64,000 bases of DNA from Owenia fusiformis (taxonomy: Eukaryota; Annelida; Polychaeta; Sabellida; Oweniidae). A program made the translations under genes and the position numbers. Where the stretch lies: NCBI GenBank assembly GCA_903813345.2, contig CAIIXF020000006.1, positions 2,232,001 to 2,296,000 of the forward strand. The letters are read 5' to 3'. This document shows positions 47,667 through 64,000 of the stretch, piece by piece. How positions within the stretch are numbered: position 1 is the first letter of the stretch; each line of letters starts with the position of its first letter. Under the pieces are notes generated by a model. It was not told the origin of the DNA and ran no database searches. It was given only the letters and a program-made list of their open reading frames with translations.

Positions 47667-47679
47667 GGCCTGTGTGATC

Positions 47680-48735
47680 TGCAAATTTGCCGCTAATTTT
47701 GGCAATTATAACTGTAAATGTATATACAAGTAAAATAAACAAGAAAATCAAAATTGTCTGAGACATCGACACCACAGTTCAATATTTACCACATCGACAA
47801 CACAGTTCAGATGCGGCATATCATTTATCCAATTTATCAATTGATCTATTGTTGCTTCTGCAGAATCAAGGTAGACTGGATAATTTCAATTTGTATACTT
47901 CAATTTGACAAATCAAAATGGAGTACTTTATTTGAAATCACCAAATAAAACACTCATCAAATCAAATGCAAACAATCAACACAGATATAAGGTGGAATAA
48001 TGTTGTGATATGGCATGAAGTTAAACCGCAAAAATTTGCATAAAAATAAAAAATATATAAATCCACTAACAGTTCAATTACACACCAGAATAATCTGGCA
48101 TACTATGTTTAATCATTCAAAATTGCGATGTATGATTTCTGGAAATCTCTGATGAAGTACGCTATGCTCAAGTTATATTCCTAAAAGTTCCACAAAAATA
48201 TATCAATTTTACATGTATTAAAATCTCATTTTGAACCTGTAAACTCAGTAGGAATTATAGAAAACATAAACTAATCTATTTAGTGTGGAATGGACATTAT
48301 GTAAAAAGGCAGTGGTTTGTTCTTCTGCTGTGACCTGATTATGCCCACTTGCGATTATAACAAGGGGTCTTAATTACACGACCCTTTAGTGGTAGAGAAG
48401 GGGTCTCACTGACTAGATGCTGTGGTGTCAAAATGTTAATACTGGTTCTTGCCGCACTTCTAAAACATCTGAAACAAATTATTTGGAGTTTAAAACTTAA
48501 GCCAAAGAATATACTTCAGCTACTATGGGGTCGATGGGATATTTCAGTATCACATGCAAAAACATCGCAAAAAAAATTCTGTTGGAATCACTTCTCAAAT
48601 GTGGAAGGAGTGTTAATATAAAATATTTAATGCAATATTCTCTTCACATATTAGGAAATAAGACAAAACCAGAAATCACAAACATGGAAAAATTGATATA
48701 AATCAAAAATAACTTCAAATAATTTATGGCTTTAA
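47680..48735. other. no supported exon
   Basis: AT-rich sequence between the palindrome and the last identified KIAA0930 exon. No acceptor-plus-ORF matching the expected short C-terminal exon was found. Confidence 0.35.
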
Positions 48736-48740
48736 CTTAC

Positions 48741-55266
<6,526 letters not shown>

Positions 55267-55274
55267 CTTTGTTT

Positions 55275-56850
55275 GAAATCGTAATGTGTACGCACTCACA
55301 AGTTAATGTAAAATTGTATTAATTTCAATACGATACATTGAACTTGTATTAGAACGTAAAATTATGGACAACTGTATTCATATATGTTATCTATGGATAC
55401 TGAGCATTTCAAAATGATTTCATAATGATAAATATAAAACGGCATGATTTCATCGAAATATTATTATTCAGATGGAGTTTGTTCACATAGTAGTCTTCAC
55501 ATGGTGTATGTACGATGGCCCAAATTATTATTTACATAACAAAAGGCCATGCTCACACATATCTGCTACTAGATCAATATATTCAGAATTCAGAAACCTG
55601 CCAAACTATGCGAACTATATTGATGAATCCTAGGCCAGAGATGAATATTCAATAATCAAATGTAAACTTTGATGCACAAAGAATTAAAAGTAGGTTAAAG
55701 GTCCCTTTGCTCAATTGCTTATGGAATATGGAACCTGAAGAGAAAAATTCAATTGGGATTCTTATGTTTATAATACCGATAGATTATCATTTCAAAGAGT
55801 TATGTTTAACTGGTGGATTTATGGTTTACAAGGTCTGTCCAAGTGATGCATATCCCAGAGCAATTCCCTCCCTGAGCTCGCAAACATAATTGGAAAATGT
55901 AGTGACAGACACAATACGGATTATATACTTAGGATACAATGATACATGTCTAACAGAGTGTAAAGTATAGATTGTATATACAAGTTAACCCGAAAACTAT
56001 TTTTTACAATAAGCTCTTTCTGCACATGAGACCTTTAAGAATTGTTTCTCAAACCAACAGCCAAATTAATAATTATATATTGTTTATTTATTTTTACATT
56101 TATGTATGTACAACATATATTTATTGCTTAAATATAAAATATATAACTACATGTATGATACAACATTATAATAATGAAAAAGATGAGGCAACTGCCTTTC
56201 AAAAATTTTACAGAAAAGTCAAAATTGTATTTCTTAAAACAAAAATTGTAATATCTGATCAGTTATAGCAGTTATGAAAAATTAGAGTTGCAGAAATGTT
56301 TAAATTCATTAGAACTAAAAAGGGTGTTCCATACACCATACTGAATATAGGACATGGTAATATAAATGCACATAAGTTTGAAAAATGGTACCATTCTGTG
56401 GGTTCACATGGTGAAAAAGCTGAAGGCAAATGTAGAAATAGGGACCATGAATCATGGATCCCACAAAATGAGTACATATGAGCATAGGTTTAGCCAAATA
56501 GTCGTTTTTATTTTCCGGAAATTGTGTATGGACCAAAGGATAAGTCAAAGAATCCATCGACTCACCATGAGAACAAAATACTGATGTCCCCATGTCTCTA
56601 GTTCACCCAAGTGTTCAAATCACCATGTTCCAACAAGTGTCTATACATGTAGCTATGTACATTGACTCCATGTCTATGAGTGTTCTTATTATTTAGAAGA
56701 CAGGATGAGAACACAGTCATATTCATGACACAGTCGGTCTTCATATTTGAACACCCATCATTATCTGCCCATATATTTCTGGATACACCAAATATTGTAT
56801 CTGTATCAGAGTGCGATGTTATAAATAAAGCAATCCAAATAAATAAATAG
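55275..56850. other. upstream of KIAA0930; no supported gene
   Basis: Short overlapping ORFs around 56260-56600 on both strands lack domains and splice sites. The interval should contain the KIAA0930 promoter and perhaps the 3' end of the GTF2B transcript. Confidence 0.35.
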
Positions 56851-56857
56851 CACTCAT

Positions 56858-57045
56858 TACTGTCCACATATATGAACACTCATCGTTATCTGTCCATTAA
56901 ACATCCAACATAATCTGTCCACATATGTAAATTCCCATCACAATTATATATGTAAGCACTCGTCCACATATGTGAACACTCATCGCTATCTGTCCATTAA
57001 ACATCCAACATAATCTATCCACCATCCACATGTATACATCCATAA
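56858..57045. repeat. two-copy ~101-bp tandem repeat beyond the GTF2B stop
   Basis: GTCCACATATATGAACACTC, then ATC.TATCTGTCCATTAAACATCC and AACATAATCT, occur at ~56861 and again at ~56962. They lie in the probable 3' untranslated region of GTF2B. Confidence 0.6.
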
Positions 57046-57103
57046 CTATCTTTCCATATATGTAAGCACTCGTCATATCAACATTGTAAGATGCATAGTT
57101 TCA

Positions 57104-60100
57104 TCAGTTAGTAGGAAGGTTCTCTGGCCTGACAGCAAAGACAAAGTCATCAGGGAAAAGATCAGCTCTCCTTGGATACAACAGTTTGTAGGACTGTCTA
57201 ATTGTCCCTTCTGCTACTCCAGCTATGTCTCCAATCTCTGAATACAAAGACAACAATTCTATGAGAAAATGTGGATCAAAGGCCCTTACAGATTAATTGT
57301 CTGCCTTCACTCTTTACTTTTCTATTTTGCAAAGTTCTCCATGAAATGAAGGAATAACTCTAAAATCCTAAAAAGGCAAATAAAGAATTGACCTTGGAGG
57401 ATAATCAGACAAACAACTTTAATCAGACAATTAATTTGAAAGAGCTTAACTGATTTGAAAGTCGTATGAATGAAGTTATAAAGAACATATGAAAAATAAG
57501 TACATTGTCAAGATATTAACAAGTACATTGAAATTGTGTTTCACTCATGTGAAGTAAGAAATAAAATAAGTATAATTACTATAAGTAAGAAAGAAAATAG
57601 GGCATTAATTATTTGTTAGTCTGACTTACTTATTCAAAAATATTTATATATTAAATGCAAACCATTTTCAAAGAAGTTGTAATTCATATAATTCTCTCAA
57701 AAACAAATCACACCCTTTCCTTTGCCCAAAAAAATGTAATAGAATATTTATTTTTTGATTTAAAGTTTCCCCCTTCTCAAAATCAATATTTTCAAGCAAA
57801 ACAAGTACGCCTCCACTTAATTGTCATCTTAATGTAATGAACCTACACAATATTTCTGATTAATTAGAATACAATTTCTCAAAAAATTTTGCAATGGACA
57901 AGTAAGGGGTGCTAAACCTTTCATTTATTAACATAGCCAAACAAAAGTAATGAAAACAGAAATTCAGAAATTAGAACAAAAAACATGAAAGCAAAGCAGT
58001 AACTACAGTGTTATTACGTTGCATTATTGGTAGCCAGTAGCCTGCAAAAGTTTTGTTTCAATTTTAAGAGACCATAAAATAGATCCAACATTTTCGAGAA
58101 ATGCTACTCAAAGAATGAAATGTATCAAGAGAGTCACTGTCTAGCATTGCTTTTAATAAAAAAGATTTTAAGAATCTATAAAACTCTAAAATTCAGGTAC
58201 TACTTTGAACTTCATATATAGATGCAATAAAATACCTTTTTGGTCTTTCTTGTCATTTGATGCCTGTGAAGCCATATAGATGGCAGCAGCTGCTATGGAT
58301 ATCGGGCTACGACTGAAAATGAAATCAAAGAATTTCTGAATAATTAAAAACACAATAATACAGGGTGTCAAATAAGTCCCGTCCCCCCTGCTACAGCTAA
58401 AACCATAACAGATGGTACCTAGTGAGATATACCATTGGAAAGATCATCCAAAGTTATGTTAACTCACCAACTCTCAAGTATTTTGGATGAAATTTACCTA
58501 TATTTATATGATGTCTTTTACAGTTAACGTGCCCTCCTTTAAGTAGCTTTTTTGCTTCAAAATGACAAGGATATAACCTCAGAAATACGTCAAAAAGTTA
58601 CCCATTTTCGCATTCCACTTGTTACAAAAAGGTTTTCACCACTTTCCTTGCACCTCCATTTTCTACACATCTAACCCTATCCAGAAATTGGTTAAATTCA
58701 TCGTCATGAACATATTTAGTCATCTTTTGGTCTCTTGACCTTTCTTATACCCGATTCTTAAAATCCTGCCAAATAAGCCAAATTGCCATGTTTCTAGGCA
58801 TATGGTCACCTCAATTGATACAATGTAAAAAATTGTGAGATTGATTGACATGTGTCAGATATGTGCCAATCAACGTAACTTTGGAAGACCTTTTCAATGA
58901 TATATCACACTTGGTACCAAATATCTTGGTTTTGGCTGTAGAGGGGGGGACGGGACTTATTTGACACCCTGTATGTTGTAACAACTCATAACAGGTTTGT
59001 GTTGCATCAATACATTATGGGGTATTTAGGCCATACTTCCAGCCAGAAAAATTAAATGCTTTTAAAATCATCCATTGCTCATAGATTTATAGCGCATCAA
59101 CACAAAAATGCTTTTTCTGCTTGCCATGTAATATCATGGACCAAGAGAAGCAAACATTAGTTTGGTGGAGGTATGATTTGATTGTGACACGTCACACATA
59201 CACACATATGTTAAATATTTGGAAGTTTTTTCAAAAGCTCTAGATCTGTGACTCTGTGTACAAAACATGAAGACCCTTTCTGATTTATTTGTTTGAACAA
59301 TGAACAGAGTCAGAGGCAATGTTGGCTCAAGGCTATTAAGGGTGGGAAAATATATAGTAAGGGCTTGATGCAAGGCTAAACTGCACAATTGCCAGTCATT
59401 CTCTGAGGATGGAGATGGGATGGCCGCTTAATCACCTTGACTACTAAATGTACATACCCAGACACAAGGTCAAGGTCAACTCCTTTCTTTGCAATGTAGG
59501 TGGCACAGCGCTGGATCTTGTTGGACAGTCCAAGATTGGAACAGAATCGAGACTGGAAATAAAAAGATTCAGGTATTAAAGAGATTTCTAAGTTTCTTTT
59601 AGAATGAAAAGAAAAAAGTGATCACATATTTTTGATTACTTGACTGTGTCCAAGACAGAATGAAGTCTTCTAAGAAAGGAAAAATATTATACAGGATTTC
59701 TCAAAAGTAAGATGAATGTGGTAGCACCAGTCTTGCTACTTTGGGGCACTCTGTATTCCTAACTTGAAGAACATGCATCAATTTATATATTTTTGCGTAT
59801 AATATCAACTTTGTGATCAATATGAAAACATTTTTCCCATCTGATTTTTTGTAGATTGAGTGAAAACCATGGCAGCTAGGAATTAGATTATGTTCTTTAT
59901 TAGGCCTACTCCAAATACTATTATGACTAGAAATTAGTATCAAAATCAACTCACCATAAAATCACCAGTTGTAATGAGATCAACATTCGTTTCCAGGGTT
60001 TTTAAGATCAACTTAAAGACTCTACCAATTTCCTTCTTAGAGATCTTTGATACTGCACATATTTCTGAAAAACAAAATAAAGGGGATAAACTTAGGAAGC

Positions 60101-63100
60101 ACAGACAGACAAAATAAAGAATTATTTTGAAAAATAAATAATAAAAATAATATTCTGTGTGACTGGTGCCTCCATGTAACTAAGAACTCAATTCTAATTG
60201 AAGTCTTATATTCACAACTGTACACAACTGTCCTCCAGTACTATTGTTCTTAGAACACTTCATCCTTGTAATATTTCAATGGCTCCATCAAGACACACAC
60301 ACACACATGGTAAACACAATGAATATACAAACCTTTGAATGTTCTTGGTACCCCCTCTTGCCTACATGCAATGTACATGCATGCTGAGGCAATTGCGTCA
60401 TTACTTCGACCTTTTAGAGATTTTGTATCTTGGACCTGCTTGAAAAGTGTATTGGCACGATCCTAAAATTATCAAGTTGATGTCAAGTCACAATATGATT
60501 TAATGTCTGATGCAGAATATATAATTAACAAAATAACACAAAGATTCATGTAATACAGAGTATGGTACAGGCAGCATATGAACACTTGAAACGTGGCGAT
60601 ATTAAAGATACATTGCGAAGATGAGTATTACGAGTAACAATTCTTTTTGCTCATACTAAGCATCCATGTCATGTCCACTATGAAATGCCAGAGATAATAA
60701 AATTCATTGTACCATAATAGCATGAGTGAGGCTAAAAATAATCTCACCAATATCGGATGAGTGAGGTTTGAAATAATCTCACCACTATCATGTGAGGGAG
60801 GTTTGAAATAATCTTACCACTACAATGTGAGGGAGGTTAAAAATAATCTCACCACTATCGTATGAGTGAGGTTTGAAATAATCTTACCACTATCATGTGA
60901 GGGAGGTTAAAAATAATCTCACCACTATCGTATGAGTGTGGTTTGAAATAATCTTGACACTATCATGTGAGGGAGGTTAAAAATAATCTTACCACTATCG
61001 TATGAGTGAGGTTTGAAATAATCTTACCACTATCATGTGGGGGAGGTTCAACCTGTCTGCCATCTGACTTATCTCTCTGAAGGCAGCTAACAGTGCTCTG
61101 TCTGAACTGTTCAACTAAAGTAACAACACCAGAATGATATTTATTCCCAATTAATATGCCATATTATTACAGTTTTACATTCAAATATGATCTGCTGAAA
61201 ACCTAAAAGCACAATAGAAGGGTGGGTAAGGGTAATCATAAAACACAAATGTAATGTAATGTAAGGGTAATCGTAAAATACAAATGTAATGTAATGTAAG
61301 GGTAATCGTAAAATACAAATGTAATGTAATGTAAGGGTAATCATAAAACACAAATGTAATGTAATGTAAGGGTAATCATAAAACACAAATGTAATGTAAT
61401 GTAAGGGTAATCGTAAAATACAAATGTAATGTAATGTAAGGGTAATCATAAAACACAAATGTAATGTAATGTAAGGGTAATCATAAAACACAAATGTAAT
61501 GTAATGTAAGGGTAATCGTAAAATACAAATGTAATGTAATGTAAGGGTAATCGTAAAATACAAATGTAATGTAATGTAAGGGTAATCATAAAACACAAAT
61601 GTAATGTAATGTAAGGGTAATCGTAAAATACAAATGTAATGTAATGTAAGGGTAATCGTAAAATACAAATGTAATGAAATGTAAGGGTAATCATAAAACA
61701 CAAATGTAATGTAATGTAAGGGTAATCATAAAACACAAATGTAATGTAATGTAAGGGTAATCGTAAAATACAAATGTAATATAATGTAAGGGTAATCATA
61801 AAACACAAATGTAATGTAATGTAAGGGTAATCATAAAACACAAATGTAATGTAATGTAAGGGTAATCGTAAAATACAAATGTAATGTAATGTAAGGGTAA
61901 TCGTAAAATACAAATGTAATGTAATGTAAGGGTAATCATAAAACACAAATGTAATGTAATGTAAGGGTAATCGTAAAATACAAATGTAATGTAATGTAAG
62001 GGTAATCGTAAAATACAAATGTAATGAAATGTAAGGGTAATCATAAAACACAAATGTAATGTAATGTAAGGGTAATCATAAAACACAAATGTAATGTAAT
62101 GTAAGGGTAATCGTAAAATACAAATGTAATGAAATGTAACTTGAAAGTCATAAAATGAATTATATTTTTGAAATGTTGCCCCTTTAAGGCATTTTTGTAT
62201 TTTCTAACTAAAATCATGTATCACTTATTTAAAACTTGCCACTATGATAGAAGGTTAGAAAATGCATGAACATGTAAGATTTCATGGTCGTGTATCTCTT
62301 GCCATAAGTTAAACACATCAACGGTTTTTTAATTGTTATTCTGATTTCTAAATATTGACTTTTTGCTATCTGAATGAGATCATTTGAAAGAGCAGACAAA
62401 TGGCGATCAATAATGCTGACTGCGGGAATATTGTAACGGTAACAAGCGGGAGGAGACAACTTTGATTCAATTCTTTTATTATTTTAAAACAATGATTTGT
62501 TAATAATACTCATTTTTTAATATTGCATAAATGTTGTTTTGGCAATACGATAAGGTAATACAAAATCAACACTTGTGTAAAATTATTAACAAGCTGTTGT
62601 TTAAAAATAATTTACAATCAAGATATTAATTCAAGAATTATTGGAAATAAAATAAAAATTCATAATCAATGCACGACACAACATCTCATTTTATATATGT
62701 TTAAAGCATTAAAATCTTCATTTAAACCAAAGGCAGAATCATGTACATGTACAATGTACATGTGTTCCCTTAAATGTTTAGTTTTTTAATATTTGATAAT
62801 AAAAACGGGTCAAAAACATACTGTTCTTCTATTTCTATAAACAGGTTTCCCGTCAGCATCAAAACTTGCAGGCCCCGTACTCGGACCAATCATTGTAGAT
62901 AAATCTCCACCTGAGAGAAGGGAATTCTCCGCTGCACCAACACGAGATGCATCTTTAGTGTCTTTATCATTGCTAAATGTTCGCCATTCTGAGCCAACAT
63001 CTACTACCCTGAAATCAGAAAACATTGAGCTGCAAATATCATAATATCTTTATTTGTATAAAACCAACAATGGAGACTTCTATTTAAGATGCCCCATTTG

Positions 63101-63527
63101 GGAGTCTCTCATCTGAGATAGTCACATGACTGAAACCGGCCAATCAGGTCATACAGTATATGTACATGAATTTGCAATAACCTCGTGAAAATGATTTATG
63201 AATGAGATTAGCCAATAGCCACTTCTCTACATTTTGCCATTTTCGCAGAGCATAGATGGAAGATGCTTTGGCCAACAGGTCTTTACATTACATTATGATC
63301 GATAATCATGCAACTTGATTTTGGTTATTCTATGGTTTCAATAGCTTTATTTCTGTTTGGACTTCATAAGAGAAAGCCACTTAATTGTTTCAATTTACCT
63401 ATCCCCAACGACTAGTCCACATTCTGAGCAGATCATGTCCCCTGCATGGTGATCTTCTATGAGAGTTGCCTCTGGGTGGTAGGAACATGTTACCATAGCA
63501 GCCAGTGGCTTGGGTCTTCCTGGACCA
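57104..63527 (-). CDS. GTF2B: transcription initiation factor IIB, N-terminus incomplete
   Basis: Eight exons, 63527-63399, 63008-62822, 61114-61028, 60462-60333, 60064-59955, 59552-59458, 58312-58236 and 57237-57104, agree in phase and give about 316 codons, the usual TFIIB length. TFIIB bridges TBP-promoter complexes and RNA polymerase II in the nucleus. In order: the zinc ribbon ([11 protein letters not shown]...[13 protein letters not shown]; ligands C-x2-H and C-x2-C), then the B-reader/linker block [20 protein letters not shown], then [13 protein letters not shown]. The first cyclin fold follows with [20 protein letters not shown] and [20 protein letters not shown], and the second with [39 protein letters not shown] and [19 protein letters not shown]. 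The first visible exon begins in phase 2, so a start exon may lie beyond 63540; otherwise the Met just before VTC is used. Introns contain two 35-bp minisatellites and a mariner-like MITE. Confidence 0.96.
58361..58971. mobile_element. 611-bp Tc1/mariner-like MITE in GTF2B intron 6
   Basis: Termini CAGGGTGTCAAATAAGTCCC (left) and its reverse complement (right) continue as ~100-base inverted repeats with a few mismatches and are flanked by TA on both sides. TA target choice and long TIRs indicate a Tc1/mariner-type non-autonomous or decayed copy. On the minus strand the middle contains short reading-frame scraps interrupted by stops; I cannot identify a transposase. Confidence 0.8.
60728..61050 (-). 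repeat. 35-bp tandem repeat x~9 derived from the end of a GTF2B exon and its donor
   Basis: Read on the minus strand, exon 3 of the visible set ends AACCTCCCCCACATGATAGTG|GTAAGATTATTT (boundary 61028/61027). That segment recurs every 35 bases for about nine copies down to 60728, alternating CACATGATAGTG and CATACGATAGTG forms, giving a 70-bp pair pattern. Most copies keep a GTGGTAAG or GTGGTGAG donor. Since 35 is not a multiple of three, use of any downstream donor would shift the frame. Confidence 0.9.
61225..62140. repeat. 35-bp minisatellite, 26 monomers, ten-monomer higher-order structure
   Basis: The unit is GTAAGGGTAATCRTAAAAYA followed by CAAATGTAATGTAAT. Two monomer types differ at linked sites: A (ATCATAAAACAC) and B (ATCGTAAAATAC). 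The order is ABBAAB AABBABBAAB AABBABBAAB; a GTAATGAAAT variant marks the seventh monomer of both full ten-unit blocks. It lies in the GTF2B intron between 61114 and 62822. The long minus-strand ORFs across it are artefacts of the repeat. Confidence 0.95.
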
Positions 63528-63529
63528 CT

Positions 63530-64000
63530 TGAAGTAGAAATAAACATGGCATTTTAAATTACCACAAATCTCAAGCATGATGACTCAGACCTAAATATGT
63601 GGTAATGTAACATATTTTTTATAGTATAGTGAATTTTCGTAATGAAACGTTCAGAAACAACAGTTAAAATGAAGACTGTGCACATTTATTTTGGTAGTTC
63701 TCTCAGGTTGTTCTTCGATGGAATTGAAGTAATCACTGAAAAAGTAGAAAGTGCAACCCCCCTCAGCATAGCGTATGCTCGACATTAATTTTCGCACCGT
63801 TTTTGGGATATATTAGCGAATTTAGCGCCCCATCAAGCACAAAATCCTGGATCTGTGACTGTGTGTGCTTGTGGGGATTTCCAAAACAGGGTGACACTGA
63901 ATAGCTGAAAACACAATCGCCACTTCAATTACATTTCCCTCCCTTTTTATTCTGTTCATATTAACCCTTATTTACATCTACCTAATGACATGAATGGATT
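63530..64000. other. upstream of the first visible GTF2B exon
   Basis: No exon ending in the required phase was found. A minus ORF beginning MSSIRYAEGG (~63785) does not offer a suitable donor. Possibly intron or promoter. Confidence 0.35.

Noticed and set aside
61141-62086. Long minus-strand ORFs of up to 201 codons with a repeating YPYITLHL-type pattern
   Set aside because: They exist only because the 35-bp satellite lacks stops in three linked frames. They fall in a GTF2B intron and have no start context or homology.

Overview
This window is AT-rich, intron-rich animal nuclear DNA, probably from a marine invertebrate. Genes are split into short exons with GT-AG introns, and all the recognisable proteins are metazoan. 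Satellite-core mobile elements with (GACGGACAGACA)n tracts and hairpin ends, of the kind described from bivalves and other lophotrochozoans (pearl / DINE-1 / helentron-like), make a mollusc or other spiralian the best guess. Species and phylum cannot be fixed from the sequence. Gene models were built by hand by joining exons at splice sites whose phases agree; 5' UTRs and some terminal exons are unresolved.

Layout: (i) 1-7 kb, minus strand: a cysteine-rich secreted protein gene (5.7-6.8 kb) whose otherwise consistent exons carry an in-frame TGA, plus a related small exon at 1.1 kb, among satellite-core elements. (ii) 6.9-16 kb, a mobile-element zone: two neighbouring MITEs with 9-bp target-site duplications, a ~5.6-kb foldback structure with ~0.9-kb inverted arms enclosing a decayed reverse transcriptase, and a second decayed LINE. 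(iii) 16-26 kb: a TATA-containing promoter/first-exon candidate, a ~31-bp minisatellite, a four-exon secreted preprohormone-like gene (+), and an acidic SERTA-like protein gene (-). (iv) 26-32 kb, minus strand: a secreted protein with two thyroglobulin type-1 domains, an AbfB-type beta-trefoil secreted protein, and an orphan membrane-segment exon. (v) 35-37 kb, minus: a Y_phosphatase3-type tyrosine phosphatase. (vi) 38.9-41.9 kb, plus: mitochondrial 3-oxoacyl-ACP synthase (OXSM). (vii) 42-48 kb: satellite-core element, MITEs and a near-perfect 849-bp palindrome. (viii) 48.7-55.3 kb, minus: the KIAA0930 homologue, last exon not found. (ix) 57-63.5 kb, minus: transcription factor IIB (GTF2B), N-terminus off the edge or unresolved.

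The genes do not form one pathway; they are a mix of housekeeping genes (OXSM in mitochondrial fatty-acid synthesis, GTF2B in RNA polymerase II initiation, KIAA0930, phosphatase) and secreted products. The most unusual feature is shared by three unrelated genes (OXSM exon 1, GTF2B exon 3 of the visible set, KIAA0930 exon 3). In each, the end of an exon together with its 5' splice donor has been tandemly duplicated (75-bp x6, 35-bp x~9, ~36-bp x~3), so rows of copied donor sites sit directly after the exon. GTF2B also carries a second 35-bp minisatellite with a clear ten-monomer higher-order structure.
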